This document shows positions 40,524 to 51,083 of a stretch of DNA of 64,000 nucleotides, piece by piece. A program made the translations under genes and the position numbers. The notes beneath the pieces were generated by a model, which ran no database searches, had not been told where the DNA came from, and saw only the letters and a program-made list of their open reading frames with translations. This stretch comes from Acinetobacter sp. A47. GTDB taxonomy: Bacteria > Pseudomonadota > Gammaproteobacteria > Pseudomonadales > Moraxellaceae. The DNA is taken from NCBI RefSeq assembly GCF_000805455.1, contig NZ_JSUS01000012.1:62001-126000 (forward strand), read 5' to 3'. Numbering within the stretch: the first letter of the stretch is position 1; every line of letters begins with the position of its first letter.

Positions 40524-43364
40524 TTACTGACAAGCTTCACAGTCCGGATTGTCGATCGAACAAGCCATTGGTACTGGTGCTGCAGTGGTGAAACCATCTT
40601 CTTCAACCGGAGTTTCAGCTTTCTTCTCAGCCACAACTGCTGCTGTTGCCGCAACCACAGGAGCTTCAACCGATGCTGGCTTAACTGCATTAAGTGCGCC
40701 CGTATTGATGGTTGATTTCTCAGCCGATGTTGCACCTAAAGCTCGGAGGTAATAGGTGGTCTTAAGACCGCGTAACCATGCCATCTTGTAGGTGATGTCA
40801 AGCTTCTTACCGTTTGCACCAGCAATATACAGGTTCAATGACTGTGCCTGGTCGATCCATTTTTGACGACGGGAAGCAGCATCCACGATCCAGCGGGTGT
40901 CAACTTCAAACGCGGTAGCGAAGATCGCTTTTAATTCATCTGGAATACGCGCAATCTTTTGAACTGAACCTTCAAAATGTTTCAGGTCGTTGACCATGAC
41001 GCTGTCCCACAGACCACGTTGTTTTAATGCACGAACGAGGTAAGGGTTGATCACGGTGAATTCGCCAGAAAGGTTCGATTTCACATACAGGTTCTGGAAA
41101 GTCGGTTCAATTGATTGAGACACGCCACAGATGTTCGAGATGGTTGCAGTTGGTGCAATTGCCATCACGTTTGAGTTACGCATACCGTCTTTTTGTACTT
41201 TGGCACGTAATGTGTCCCAGTCCAGACGTTGGGTGCGATCCACTTCAAACATGCGCTCCGGGCGAGATTTTGCAACCAGCTCTAAAGAGTCGATAGGCAA
41301 GATACCTTGATCCCACAATGAACCTTTGAAGGTAGAGTAGGCGCCGCGTTCAATTGCCAGATCGCTTGAAGTCTGAATTGCGTAGTAGCTGATCACTTCC
41401 ATTGATTCGTCAGCAAAATCAACTGCTGCATCGGAACCGTAAGCAATGCCCATTTCATACAGGGCATCTTGGAAGCCCATGATCCCCATACCCACCGGAC
41501 GGTGTTTCAGGTTTGAGTTCTTCGCTTGTGGTACCGCGTAGTAGTTGATGTCGATCACGTTGTCGAGCATGCGAACTGCAGTCTTGATGGTACGGGCCAG
41601 CTTCTCACGGTCCAATACGCCGCCTTGAACGTGTTGTACAAGGTTGATTGAGCCAAGGTTACATACCGCAATTTCATCCTGGTTGGTATTTAGGGTGATT
41701 TCGGTACATAAGTTCGATGAGTGCACCACGCCTACGTGCTGTTGCGGCGAACGTAAGTTACATACATCCTTGAATGTGATCCACGGATGACCTGTTTCAA
41801 ACAGCATCGAAAGCATTTTGCGCCACAAGTCTTTGGCACGTACTTTCTTGTGTAGCATATTCTTTTCTTTTGCTACAGCTTCGTAGTGGGTATAACGCTC
41901 GGCAAATTCAGCACCGGTCAAGTCGTGCAGGTCAGGCGTTTCTGAAGGCGTGAACAGGGTCCATTCTGCATCTTCAAATACACGTTGCATGAACAGGTCA
42001 GGCACCCAGTTTGCCGTGTTCATGTCGTGGGTACGACGACGGTCATCACCGGTGTTCTTACGCAGCTCAAGGAATTCTTCAACATCTAAATGCCAGGTTT
42101 CCAGGTATGCACAGACCGCACCTTTACGCTTGCCACCCTGGTTAACCGCAACCGCTGTATCATTCGCAACTTTAAGGAATGGTACAACCCCTTGAGATTT
42201 ACCATTGGTGCCCTTGATATAAGAGTTCAAGGCACGTACCGGTGTCCAGTCATTGCCCAGACCGCCCGCCCATTTTGACAGCATCGCGTTATCACGCATT
42301 GCGCCATAAATGTCATACAGGTCATCACCGATGGTGGTTAAGTAACAGCTTGATAATTGCGGACGCAATGTACCAGAGTTAAACAGGGTCGGTGTAGACG
42401 CCATGTAATCGAAGCTAGACAGCAAGTCATAGAATTCGATTGCACGTTGTTCTTTATCCTGTTCATTGAGTGCAAGACCCATTGAAACACGCATAAAGAA
42501 TAACTGTGGCAATTCAAAACGTACGCCGTTTGAATGGATGAAGTAACGGTCAAACAGGGTTTGCAGACCCAGATAGGTAAACTGGTTTGAACGCTCAGGC
42601 TTGATCGCAGCGGCCAGTTTTGCAAGGTCAAAGTCAAGCAGGTCAGCAGAAAGCAGGTCAAGCTCGATACCTTTCTTCAAGAAGGTTTCCAGGGCATCAT
42701 TTTCCAGCGTGTCTGCCGGTAAGCCCAAAAATTCAAGACCGGTGCTGACCAGTTCGTTACGCAATAAACGGGCAGTCACATAAGTATAGTTTGGTTCTTG
42801 TTCGATACGTGTACGGGTTGCCATCATCATGGTGGTGGCAATGTCACTTTCTTTTACGCCGTTGTATAGGTTTTTAACGGTCTCATCAACGATCGCCTGA
42901 ACATCAATTCCTTCCAGACCTTCACTTGCTGTTTGAATGGTTGCAGTGAGGGCGTCCAGATCCAATGGCTGGAGCTGGCCATTGCTATCTGTAATCTGCA
43001 GGGTCGGGTGATGGTTCGCGCCAGTTTGCTGACGGGCACTTGCGCGTTGGTCACGATAAATCACATACGCACGAGCAACTTTCTGCTCGCCAGTACGCAT
43101 CAGTGCCAATTCAACCTGATCCTGAATTTCTTCGATATGAATCGTGCCACCTGATGGTAAGCGACGGTTAAAGGTGTTGAGGACCATTTCCGTGAGCTGG
43201 GTAATACGGTCATGGATGCGACTGGAATCGCTACCTTGTTGACCTTCGACAGCCAGAAATGCTTTCCCAATCGCAACAGAAATTTTCTCGGCATTAAATG
43301 GCGCAATCTCACCGGTGCGCTTAATAACCTGAAGTTGGCCAGGAGTAGAAGTGATGATGCTCAT
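40524..43364 (-). CDS. nrdA: Ribonucleotide reductase class Ia, alpha subunit
   Basis: A 946-aa catalytic subunit. N-terminal ATP-cone (VIKRTGEIAPFNAEKISVAI), then the ten-stranded barrel with SSCYLTTIGDDLYDIY, NLCTEI (radical Cys) and AVCNLGSINL. The C-terminal CSIDNPDCEACQ provides the redox-active cysteine pair rereduced by thioredoxin/glutaredoxin. An Ala/Val-rich insert of about 40 residues before that tail (residues about 880-925) is longer than in E. coli. It supplies dNTPs together with NrdB. Candidate NrdR boxes lie upstream. Confidence 0.95.
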   Translation of the reverse strand: MSIITSTPGQLQVIKRTGEIAPFNAEKISVAIGKAFLAVEGQQGSDSSRIHDRITQLTEMVLNTFNRRLPSGGTIHIEEIQDQVELALMRTGEQKVARAYVIYRDQRASARQQTGANHHPTLQITDSNGQLQPLDLDALTATIQTASEGLEGIDVQAIVDETVKNLYNGVKESDIATTMMMATRTRIEQEPNYTYVTARLLRNELVSTGLEFLGLPADTLENDALETFLKKGIELDLLSADLLDFDLAKLAAAIKPERSNQFTYLGLQTLFDRYFIHSNGVRFELPQLFFMRVSMGLALNEQDKEQRAIEFYDLLSSFDYMASTPTLFNSGTLRPQLSSCYLTTIGDDLYDIYGAMRDNAMLSKWAGGLGNDWTPVRALNSYIKGTNGKSQGVVPFLKVANDTAVAVNQGGKRKGAVCAYLETWHLDVEEFLELRKNTGDDRRRTHDMNTANWVPDLFMQRVFEDAEWTLFTPSETPDLHDLTGAEFAERYTHYEAVAKEKNMLHKKVRAKDLWRKMLSMLFETGHPWITFKDVCNLRSPQQHVGVVHSSNLCTEITLNTNQDEIAVCNLGSINLVQHVQGGVLDREKLARTIKTAVRMLDNVIDINYYAVPQAKNSNLKHRPVGMGIMGFQDALYEMGIAYGSDAAVDFADESMEVISYYAIQTSSDLAIERGAYSTFKGSLWDQGILPIDSLELVAKSRPERMFEVDRTQRLDWDTLRAKVQKDGMRNSNVMAIAPTATISNICGVSQSIEPTFQNLYVKSNLSGEFTVINPYLVRALKQRGLWDSVMVNDLKHFEGSVQKIARIPDELKAIFATAFEVDTRWIVDAASRRQKWIDQAQSLNLYIAGANGKKLDITYKMAWLRGLKTTYYLRALGATSAEKSTINTGALNAVKPASVEAPVVAATAAVVAEKKAETPVEEDGFTTAAPVPMACSIDNPDCEACQ

Positions 43365-43450
43365 GTCAGCATAGCTCCATTATCATCTATTTTTATGTTC
43401 ATGGACCGTTTGAATCGAGCAAAAAGTATGCCACGATGTTTGAGGGATAA

Positions 43451-43498
43451 ACACAATACTTAGTGGGTAAAGTTTATTTTCAACACAAGATACGGGAT
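43451..43498 (-). promoter_or_regulatory. Candidate tandem NrdR boxes upstream of nrdA
   Basis: ACACAATACTTAGTGG (43451-43466) and ACACAAGATACGGGAT (43483-43498) resemble NrdR boxes and are spaced 32 bases apart, three helical turns, as is typical. NrdR represses class I nrd genes when (d)ATP is high. The second box is weak. Confidence 0.4.
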
Positions 43499-43815
43499 TT
43501 TTGGCAGTAGATCAATCCTTGACATTTTACTAATTTTTTTTTCATGTCCTAACTGCTGAATTCACAGGGACATAGCATAACAAAGCCCTTGAAAAAGGCT
43601 TATAGATAACTCTGTGGATAACTCAAAAAACAGACACTTAAATTGTTATAGGCGAAGAAAGAAACAAATTGTTTAACATTGGCACAAATTTTATACTAAA
43701 TATCCATCTTGTCGAAAAAACGCTTATGAAACTGAAAAATATATTAAAATTCATAATTTTAATAAAAAGATAACAAAACAGGGTAGGCGTGTATCAGTTT
43801 GGTGAACGGCTACTT

Positions 43816-43830
43816 GTTTACAATGTAAAC
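43816..43830. promoter_or_regulatory. Inverted repeat upstream of bfmR
   Basis: GTTTAC-AAT-GTAAAC, exact, about 100 bases before bfmR. Possible autoregulatory site. The rest of 43365-43931 is AT-rich and gene-free, with the nrdA promoter at one end and the bfmR promoter at the other. Confidence 0.4.
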
Positions 43831-43931
43831 GTGTGTATATTGCAATTCATAAACCAATGTATCTGTCAGATTTATATAGATAGAGTGACTCGTTTATATA
43901 GACGGATTCTCTCAGATTTTAGGGGCAACAA

Positions 43932-44648
43932 ATGAGCCAAGAAGAAAAGTTACCAAAGATTCTAATTGTAGAAGATGACGAACGCTTAGCACGTTTGACA
44001 CAAGAGTATTTGATTCGTAACGGTCTGGAAGTTGGTGTTGAAACGGATGGTAACCGTGCCATTCGTCGCATTATCAGCGAACAGCCCGATCTGGTGGTAC
44101 TCGATGTGATGTTACCGGGTGCAGATGGCTTAACTGTTTGTCGTGAAGTCCGTCCTCATTACCATCAGCCGATTTTGATGCTGACTGCCCGTACTGAAGA
44201 TATGGATCAGGTGCTGGGTCTGGAAATGGGTGCAGACGACTATGTTGCCAAGCCTGTTCAGCCGCGTGTGCTACTGGCACGTATCCGTGCCTTATTGCGC
44301 CGTACCGACAAGACCGTAGAAGATGAAGTCGCTCAGCGTATCGAGTTTGATGATCTGGTGATTGATAACGGTGGCCGTTCAGTGACCTTGAATGGTGACC
44401 TGGTTGATTTCACCAGCGCTGAATATGACCTGTTATGGTTACTGGCTTCAAATGCAGGCCGTATCTTGTCGCGTGAAGATATCTTCGAGCGTTTGCGCGG
44501 AATCGAATACGATGGTCAGGACCGTTCAATCGACGTCCGTATTTCTCGTATCCGTCCAAAAATCGGTGATGACCCTGAAAACCCGAAACGTATTAAGACT
44601 GTACGTAGTAAAGGATATTTGTTCGTTAAAGAAACCAACGGCGTTTAA
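43932..44648 (+). CDS. bfmR: BfmR, OmpR-family response regulator
   Basis: A 238-aa response regulator nearly identical in remembered sequence to A. baumannii BfmR. The receiver domain (residues 8-120) has the acidic pair EDDE, the phosphoacceptor Asp in VVLDVMLPGADG and Lys in YVAKPVQP. The C-terminal winged helix (about 140-235) has RSIDVRISRIRPKIG and RSKGYLFV. BfmR controls envelope stress resistance, capsule, biofilm and desiccation functions. Start is unambiguous, with AGGGGCAAC upstream. Confidence 0.95.
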   Translation: MSQEEKLPKILIVEDDERLARLTQEYLIRNGLEVGVETDGNRAIRRIISEQPDLVVLDVMLPGADGLTVCREVRPHYHQPILMLTARTEDMDQVLGLEMGADDYVAKPVQPRVLLARIRALLRRTDKTVEDEVAQRIEFDDLVIDNGGRSVTLNGDLVDFTSAEYDLLWLLASNAGRILSREDIFERLRGIEYDGQDRSIDVRISRIRPKIGDDPENPKRIKTVRSKGYLFVKETNGV

Positions 44649-44692
44649 TATCGTTTTACAGGGTTTTAACCACTCCACGCCTTGAGCGAAAA

Positions 44693-44720
44693 GCTTCCTC
44701 CCTTGCTTGAGGGAGGGAGC
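44693..44720 (+). promoter_or_regulatory. Intercistronic hairpin between bfmR and bfmS
   Basis: GCTTCCTCCC and GGGAGGGAGC pair over ten positions with an 8-base loop and no U-tract, 38 bases before bfmS. It could protect the bfmR message or lower bfmS output. Confidence 0.5.
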
Positions 44721-44758
44721 TGGAAGTGAGACTAAATTCGCTTGGAATTATTTACCAT

Positions 44759-46399
44759 ATGGTGAGTCGAGTACTAAAAAACAGCATATTCTTGCGGATT
44801 TATGCTGGGTTGGTGGTTTTGGTTGTTGTGGTTGCTGCATTCTGTTATCTACTGGTGCAGATCATTAACTACCAGCGGGCGCAGGAATATCGTGAATCTC
44901 TTACCGATGGCATTTCCTATGTCATTAGCGAGGGGGTGTCTCGCCAGCCAGAAAAGCAACAGAAACTAGACTGGATTTCCGATGCATCCGATTTGCTGGA
45001 ATTGCCGATCTATTATGTTGACGCGGAGCGGGTAGAATTATCTCGTACCGAAAAAAAACGCATTGCCGAGCAAAAGTCGGTGGTTCGTTACGATGCCAAT
45101 AACGGGATTGGCTATATCATTATCGGTCTCAAAGACGATCCCAAGCATTTCCTTTATATCAAGGTTGACAAGATTGGCGAACGCCAGATGAAAGCGTTGC
45201 CTATTTTTGTGCTGGATTATCTGATTTTCTATCCGGGACAAGAGCGCGAATACCTCGATAAAATCAAGAAGCACTTCTATTATCCGATTGAAATTGCAGA
45301 TATTAAAGATGTCAATCTGGATTCGGAGCAAATTGGCCGTTTACGTCAGGATCAAAGTATCTTGCTGTACAAAGACAGTGCGACTGTGCGTGGAACCACC
45401 ATTTCGATTGTCTCACCTATGCCAAATCATCCTGCACAGGTGCTCATTCTGGGCCCGGTGCCGATGTTTAACTGGATGCCGTTCCAGCTTTCTGCCGGGA
45501 TTACCCTGTTCAGCCTGTTCCTGTTAAGTCTGGGCGTATACGGTCTGATCTTGCCGCTTGAGCGTAAAATCCGTCAGGTCCGTTATGCCTTGAACAAGAT
45601 GAAATCAGGCGATTTGTCGCTTCGTGTTCCGATTGAGGGAACCGATGAAATGGCCAATCTGGCTTCCAGTTATAACAATATGTCAGATCATATTCAGCGA
45701 CTGATTGAAGCCCAGCGTGAACTGATGCGCGCTGTTTCGCATGAACTCAGAACCCCTGTGGCGCGTATCCGTTTTGGTATGGAAATGCTGGCAGAGGAAG
45801 ATGACTACAATTACCGTATCCAGCAGGTCGATATGATCGACAAGGATATTGAAGCACTCAATACCCTGATTGATGAAATCATGACCTATGCCAAGCTGGA
45901 ACAGGGCACGCCATCGCTAGATTTTGAAGAAGTAGTGCTGGTTGAAGTGCTGGATCAGGTGGCGATGGAAACCGAAGCGCTGAAGACCCAGAAGGAAATC
46001 GAGCTGATTGCGCCGCCACTGGCCCTGCAGGTCGATGCCGAGCGCCGTTATCTTCACCGTGTGGTGCAGAATCTGGTTGGCAATGCGGTACGTTACTGTG
46101 ATCATAAGGTGCGTATTAGTGGTGGCATCCGTGCCGATGGCAATGCCTATGTCTGTGTTGAAGATGATGGTCCCGGCATTCCTGAACAGGAACGTGCCCG
46201 TATCTTTGAAGCCTTTGCGCGTCTGGATGACAGCCGCACCCGCGCTTCAGGAGGATACGGTCTGGGGCTGTCGATTGTTAGCCGTATTGCTTACTGGTTT
46301 GGTGGCAAGATTCAGGTCGATCAAAGCCCGAATCTGGGTGGTGCACGCTTTATCATGACCTGGCCGGCAAAACGCTATAAACAAGTCTCGAAAAAATAA
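44759..46399 (+). CDS. bfmS: BfmS, sensor histidine kinase
   Basis: A 546-aa inner-membrane kinase. A first span at residues about 12-33 and a second near 245-270 enclose a periplasmic sensor domain. Then come a HAMP domain, the phosphoacceptor His in AVSHELRTPVARIRFGMEML, and an ATPase domain with NLVGNAVRYCDH, VEDDGPGIP and GGYGLGLSIV. It acts mainly as a BfmR phosphatase in A. baumannii. The start is ATG (44759) or the adjacent GTG; the longer frame from 44726 begins in the hairpin flank and is rejected. Confidence 0.95.
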   Translation: MVSRVLKNSIFLRIYAGLVVLVVVVAAFCYLLVQIINYQRAQEYRESLTDGISYVISEGVSRQPEKQQKLDWISDASDLLELPIYYVDAERVELSRTEKKRIAEQKSVVRYDANNGIGYIIIGLKDDPKHFLYIKVDKIGERQMKALPIFVLDYLIFYPGQEREYLDKIKKHFYYPIEIADIKDVNLDSEQIGRLRQDQSILLYKDSATVRGTTISIVSPMPNHPAQVLILGPVPMFNWMPFQLSAGITLFSLFLLSLGVYGLILPLERKIRQVRYALNKMKSGDLSLRVPIEGTDEMANLASSYNNMSDHIQRLIEAQRELMRAVSHELRTPVARIRFGMEMLAEEDDYNYRIQQVDMIDKDIEALNTLIDEIMTYAKLEQGTPSLDFEEVVLVEVLDQVAMETEALKTQKEIELIAPPLALQVDAERRYLHRVVQNLVGNAVRYCDHKVRISGGIRADGNAYVCVEDDGPGIPEQERARIFEAFARLDDSRTRASGGYGLGLSIVSRIAYWFGGKIQVDQSPNLGGARFIMTWPAKRYKQVSKK

Positions 46400-46444
46400 A
46401 CGGCATAAGGGAGTCGCTTGCTGCCTGTATAAAGTCAAAAGTAT

Positions 46445-46482
46445 TAAAAAAGCCAAGGCAATAAATGCTTTGGCTTTTTTTA
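46445..46482 (+). terminator. Terminator after bfmS
   Basis: AAAAGCCAAGGCA and TGCTTTGGCTTTT pair with one mismatch around ATAAA, followed by T's; bidirectional. Confidence 0.9.
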
Positions 46483-46513
46483 CTGGAAAAATTGTTATTT
46501 GGGGTATTTGTCC

Positions 46514-46870
46514 TTATTCATGAACAGAAGGGTCGGGTTCGATCAGGGGTTTTCCCGAACGCAGGTTGTTTAAGGCATCTGCATTGAAATCAATGAGCAG
46601 GGAATTGTTTTTGATATCGATTTTATAGCCTTGAATCAGTGCCTGATCTCCATTTAAGGTTTCGACTTTATAACTGTCGGCAATATTGAGAATACTTTCC
46701 AGATTAGTGGTTGTTGCAGCAAAATCCTCTCTAAATACTTCGTAAATATCTCTTAAATCAAAAATTGCATTATCAGCATCCGGATGTTTTCGAACATAAC
46801 TTTCTATATGACGCATCAGTAGTTGTGAAAAAAAGAAATAATCCGAGTCGTGTGTGTATTCTAGATGCAT
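46514..46870 (-). CDS. Conserved-looking protein of unknown function
   Basis: A 118-aa acidic soluble protein, alpha/beta, with no motif I recognise. An excellent SD (AAGGAG) precedes its ATG and codon use matches the chromosomal genes, so it is real. Convergent with bfmS across the shared terminator. Confidence 0.65.
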   Translation of the reverse strand: MHLEYTHDSDYFFFSQLLMRHIESYVRKHPDADNAIFDLRDIYEVFREDFAATTTNLESILNIADSYKVETLNGDQALIQGYKIDIKNNSLLIDFNADALNNLRSGKPLIEPDPSVHE

Positions 46871-47451
46871 GTTTTTCTCCTTCTTTGCTTTTCTTAGAAT
46901 AACGATCTATTGCTTGAGCTGTGTATAAAGATAATTAAAGTATTTAGCTGAATTGCAACATATTATGTCGAAAGGGCTGGCCGGTTTTACTCCGGACTTT
47001 GACCTTGCACGCTCTTGTTAACCAGCGGCTGGAATCATTGCCCAATCGCAGAGGGGAGCTCTGATGGATGAATATAAAAAAACAGGGTTTGCCAGAGAAG
47101 GTTTTGTATAAAATTTCGGCAATAAATAGTATAAATGCAATAGGTTAGTTTTTCCGGTTATATTTCTGAACCGGACTTATAAATAATGAAGTTTCAAATA
47201 TAAAATAAAGAAAAAAATGATCAATATGTGTTATTTGATTAGATATTTCGATTTTTAGGGGTGAATTAACAGTGATCTACGATATATCTGTAATTTTATG
47301 GACAAAATCATCCGAAAGACTAAAGCGCTTCAACTAGCATGAGAAATTAGAAATCAGGTACAATTGGCGGGATTAATTTTGTGTTTGGTGTATTTGAAGG
47401 CCAATACATACATTCTTTGTTAAAAATAGGCCTGCCAGGAGTTATCCCCGC
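46871..47451. other. Long intergenic region upstream of the nuo operon
   Basis: About 580 bases without a gene. Two related inverted repeats occur, CCGGTTTTACTCCGG (46981-46995) and CCGGTT-N9-AACCGG (47154-47174), both followed by ACTT. A likely nuo -10 (TACAAT) sits at 47358-47363, giving a leader of about 90 bases. Otherwise AT-rich. Confidence 0.45.
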
Positions 47452-48003
47452 ATGAGTGCCATTACTCCATACGATTGGGCAATAATTGCCTTCGTGATCG
47501 GCGTTACATTTCTTTGCGTTTTTATGCTCACTGTTCCCTTACTCCTAGGGGGTAAAGCATGGGGACGTGCAAAGCAAGAGCAGTTTGAGTCAGGTGTAGT
47601 TAGTGCGGGCGGTGCTCGTATCCGCTTGTCTGCCAAGTTCTATTTAGTTGCAATCTTCTTTGTGGTTTTCGATCTGGAAGCCCTCTATCTCTACGCCTGG
47701 TCCACTTCTGTCCGTGAAGTCGGCTGGGTCGGTTTTGCAACGGCTGCAGTCTTTATTCTGGTTTTACTGATTGGCTTGATTTATGAGCTTTCAACAGGTG
47801 CACTGAACTGGGCGCCTTCTGATCGCCGTAAAGCTGCTGGCATTAAAACCAATATTGGTTCGCCAAATATGAACATTGCCGACATTACCCGATTCAATAA
47901 CATTGAAGAGTTGGTTGTCGATCCTACTGGTCATATTCCAGCACAGTCTTCTGGTCGTGTTAAATCTAAAACACCGACTACCTCAACATCTGAACAGGAG
48001 TAA
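47452..48003 (+). CDS. nuoA: NADH-quinone oxidoreductase subunit A
   Basis: A 183-aa membrane subunit of complex I: three helices, with KFYLVAIFFVVFDLEALYLYAW as the conserved loop and TM2. A C-terminal extension of about 45 residues beyond the E. coli length is polar and Thr/Ser-rich. First gene of the nuoA-N operon, six bases before nuoB. An AGGAG lies 12 bases upstream of the start. Confidence 0.95.
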   Translation: MSAITPYDWAIIAFVIGVTFLCVFMLTVPLLLGGKAWGRAKQEQFESGVVSAGGARIRLSAKFYLVAIFFVVFDLEALYLYAWSTSVREVGWVGFATAAVFILVLLIGLIYELSTGALNWAPSDRRKAAGIKTNIGSPNMNIADITRFNNIEELVVDPTGHIPAQSSGRVKSKTPTTSTSEQE

Positions 48004-48009
48004 GTCGGG

Positions 48010-48687
48010 ATGAAATATACTTTAACCCGTGCGAATCCGGATGCCGATCAATATCCATTGCAAGATCGTCAAATCGTAACTGATCCACTTGAGGAAGAAG
48101 TTAATAAAAGTGTGATGATGACACGTCTTGAAGATGTGTTGCATACCGCAGTGAACTGGGGCCGTAAAAACTCTTTGTGGCCATTTAACTTCGGTACATC
48201 TTGCTGTTACGTCGAATATGCAACCACCCTGACCGGTGTGCATGACATGTCGCGTTTTGGTGCCGAGGTAATTCGTGCTTCACCGCGTCAGGCTGACTTG
48301 ATGATTGTTGCAGGAACCTGTTTTGTCAAAATGGCGCCTGTAATCCAGCGTCTGTATGAACAGATGCTTGAGCCTAAATGGGTCATTTCAATGGGTGCTT
48401 GTGCTAACTCAGGTGGTATGTACGACATCTATTCTGTGGTTCAGGGTGTAGATAAAATTATTCCTGTAGATGTGTATGTCCCGGGTTGTCCACCTCGTCC
48501 AGAGGCACTGATCCAGGCATTGATGTTACTTCAAGACCAAATTCAACTAGAGCGCCGTCCACTTTCAGCGGTTATTGGTGATGATCTTCAGCCCGTGTAT
48601 AAGCCAAAGATGATGCCAGAACGTGACCGTAAGAATGCTGAACGTATTGCGGTGAAAAACTTACGCTCTATGGATGAAATTAAATAA
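48010..48687 (+). CDS. nuoB: NADH-quinone oxidoreductase subunit B
   Basis: A 225-aa peripheral subunit holding the N2 [4Fe-4S] cluster next to the quinone site. The ligands are the adjacent Cys pair in [10 protein letters not shown], Cys in [10 protein letters not shown], and Cys in [11 protein letters not shown]. Confidence 0.96.
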   Translation: MKYTLTRANPDADQYPLQDRQIVTDPLEEEVNKSVMMTRLEDVLHTAVNWGRKNSLWPFNFGTSCCYVEYATTLTGVHDMSRFGAEVIRASPRQADLMIVAGTCFVKMAPVIQRLYEQMLEPKWVISMGACANSGGMYDIYSVVQGVDKIIPVDVYVPGCPPRPEALIQALMLLQDQIQLERRPLSAVIGDDLQPVYKPKMMPERDRKNAERIAVKNLRSMDEIK

Positions 48688-48773
48688 TTTTAACGATGCG
48701 TTTTTGACATGTCCGTGATGGATATGGTCATCGAAAAATTGCCAGAATTTGTATTAAATAGGAAGCCAAGCCA

Positions 48774-50561
48774 ATGGCTGAAACTGACATTGCTATGCCA
48801 GAATCAACGCCAGTTGATTCACGCCCAGCATTTGCAATTGTAGAAGAGCTCAAAACCAAATTTGGTGAGAACTTTTACGTGCAGGCGACTTGTGAAGAGT
48901 TTCCAACAGTCTGGGTTGAGCGCGCACGCGTGCAAGAAGTCCTCATGTTCCTCCGTAAAGTGGAACGTCCTTATGTCATGCTGTTTGACCTGTCAGCGGT
49001 AGATGAGCGTTTACGTGTTCACCGTGACGGTTTGCCAGCATCTGACTTCACCGTGTTCTATCACCTGTTATCACTTGAGCGTAACAGTGACATTCGTATC
49101 AAAGTTGCATTGAATGAAAATGATCTGAGCATTCCGACTGCAACCAATATCTGGCCAAATGCCAACTGGTACGAACGTGAAGCCTACGATATGTTTGGTA
49201 TCGATTTCGCCGGGCATCCAATGCTCCGCCGTATCCTGTTACCAACCTATTGGGAAGGTCATCCGTTACGTAAGGAATATTCTGCGCGTGCGACAGAATA
49301 TACCCCGTATATGCAAGACCAGGCGAAACAGGATTTTGAACAGGAACACTTACGTTTTGTCCCTGAAGACTGGGGGCTAAAACGCGGTAATGATGATGAA
49401 GACTTCATGTTCCTGAACCTGGGGCCTAACCATCCATCTGCGCACGGTGCCTTCCGTGTGGTATTACAGCTGGACGGTGAAGAAGTCAAAGACTGTGTGC
49501 CGGATATCGGTTATCACCACCGTGGTGTGGAAAAGATGGCTGAACGTCAGACCTGGCATTCATTCATTCCTTACACAGACCGCGTTGACTATCTGGGTGG
49601 CTGTGCGCAAAACATGCCATACGTGATGGCGGTGGAGCAGCTTGCAGGGATTAAGGTACCTGAGCGTGCACAAGTCATTCGTGTCATGTTAAACGAGTTA
49701 TTCCGTATCAATAACCACTTGCTGTTCTGTGGTACCGCGATTCAGGATGCCGGTGGTATGACGCCTGTATTCTATATGTTCGCAGACCGTCAGAAGGTCT
49801 ATGACATCGTTGAGGCGATTACCGGTTACCGTATGCATCCGGCATGGTTCCGTATCGGCGGTACGGCACATGACCTTCCAAATAACTGGCAAAAGCTGGT
49901 TAAAGAGTTATTGGAATGGATGCCGAAACGTCTGAACGAGTACTACACGGCGGCACTGAAAAATTCGGTATTTATTGGCCGTACCCGTAATGTTGCGCAA
50001 TACGATGCTAAATCGGCATTGGCATGGGGTGTGACCGGTACCGGTTTACGTGCGACGGGTATTGATTTTGATGTGCGTAAATATCGTCCATATAGCGGCT
50101 ATGAAAACTTTGATTTTGATGTGCCAGTTGAATATGAAGGCGATGCCTATGCACGTGTACTGGTTCACTTCCGTGAAATCACAGAATCATTAAAAATCAT
50201 TCAGCAGTGTCTGGACAACATGCCTTCTGGTCCATATAAAGCGGATCATCCACTGGCAGTTCCACCACCAAAAGACAAGACCCTACAAGATATTGAAACC
50301 TTGATTACGCACTTCCTGAGCGTGTCATGGGGTCCTGTCATGCCTGCGGGTGAAGCATCATTCATGACTGAAGTGGTGAAGGGTGCGAGTACTTATTATC
50401 TCACGTCTGACAAGTCGACCATGAGCTACCGTACCCGTATTCGTACACCAACGTTCACGCACTTACAGCAAATTCCTTCCGTGATTAACGGCAGCCTGGT
50501 ATCTGACCTGATCATTTATTTGGCGACCATTGACGTGGTTATGGCTGACGTGGATCGCTAG
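48774..50561 (+). CDS. nuoC: NADH-quinone oxidoreductase fused subunit C/D
   Basis: A 595-aa natural fusion (NuoCD), as in other gamma-proteobacteria. The C part (about 1-185) has [20 protein letters not shown]. The D part (about 205-595) has [15 protein letters not shown], whose His and neighbours line the quinone pocket, and [18 protein letters not shown]. It links the hydrogenase-like module to the membrane arm. Confidence 0.96.
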   Translation: MAETDIAMPESTPVDSRPAFAIVEELKTKFGENFYVQATCEEFPTVWVERARVQEVLMFLRKVERPYVMLFDLSAVDERLRVHRDGLPASDFTVFYHLLSLERNSDIRIKVALNENDLSIPTATNIWPNANWYEREAYDMFGIDFAGHPMLRRILLPTYWEGHPLRKEYSARATEYTPYMQDQAKQDFEQEHLRFVPEDWGLKRGNDDEDFMFLNLGPNHPSAHGAFRVVLQLDGEEVKDCVPDIGYHHRGVEKMAERQTWHSFIPYTDRVDYLGGCAQNMPYVMAVEQLAGIKVPERAQVIRVMLNELFRINNHLLFCGTAIQDAGGMTPVFYMFADRQKVYDIVEAITGYRMHPAWFRIGGTAHDLPNNWQKLVKELLEWMPKRLNEYYTAALKNSVFIGRTRNVAQYDAKSALAWGVTGTGLRATGIDFDVRKYRPYSGYENFDFDVPVEYEGDAYARVLVHFREITESLKIIQQCLDNMPSGPYKADHPLAVPPPKDKTLQDIETLITHFLSVSWGPVMPAGEASFMTEVVKGASTYYLTSDKSTMSYRTRIRTPTFTHLQQIPSVINGSLVSDLIIYLATIDVVMADVDR

Positions 50562-50573
50562 GGGTAAACGATT

Positions 50574-51083
50574 ATGATGATTTTGACTGATAAAAAACCA
50601 CGTGTGAATGTTGAAGGGATTTTGACTGCGGATGAAATCCATGAAATTGAACATCACATTGGTCACTATCCGTACCCGCGTGCAGCATCGCTTGATGCCT
50701 TGAAGTGCGTACAACGCCGTAATGGCTGGGTAGATGACGCGCAAATGAATGCGATTGCCCAGCTGCTGACCATCAGTGTGGCAGACCTGGAAGGGGTGGC
50801 TACGTTCTATAACCGTATCTATCGTCAACCGGTTGGCCGTCACGTGATTTTGCTATGCGACTCGATTGCATGCTTCCTGATGGGCGCTGAAACCTTGGCA
50901 GAAGCGTTCCAGCGCGAGCTGGGAATCCAGTATGGACAAACCACAGCCGATGGCCGTTTTACCTTGCTCCCGATTTGCTGTCTAGGCAACTGCGATAAAG
51001 GTCCTACCTTAATGATTGATGAAGATACACACGGTTTAGTGGATGTGTCATCAGTTAAACAGTTATTGGAGAAGTATGTATGA
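50574..51083 (+). CDS. nuoE: NADH-quinone oxidoreductase subunit E
   Basis: A 169-aa thioredoxin-fold subunit with the N1a [2Fe-2S] cluster: Cys residues in [13 protein letters not shown] and [10 protein letters not shown]. Part of the NADH-oxidising module. Overlaps the nuoF start (ATGA). Confidence 0.95.
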   Translation: MMILTDKKPRVNVEGILTADEIHEIEHHIGHYPYPRAASLDALKCVQRRNGWVDDAQMNAIAQLLTISVADLEGVATFYNRIYRQPVGRHVILLCDSIACFLMGAETLAEAFQRELGIQYGQTTADGRFTLLPICCLGNCDKGPTLMIDEDTHGLVDVSSVKQLLEKYV

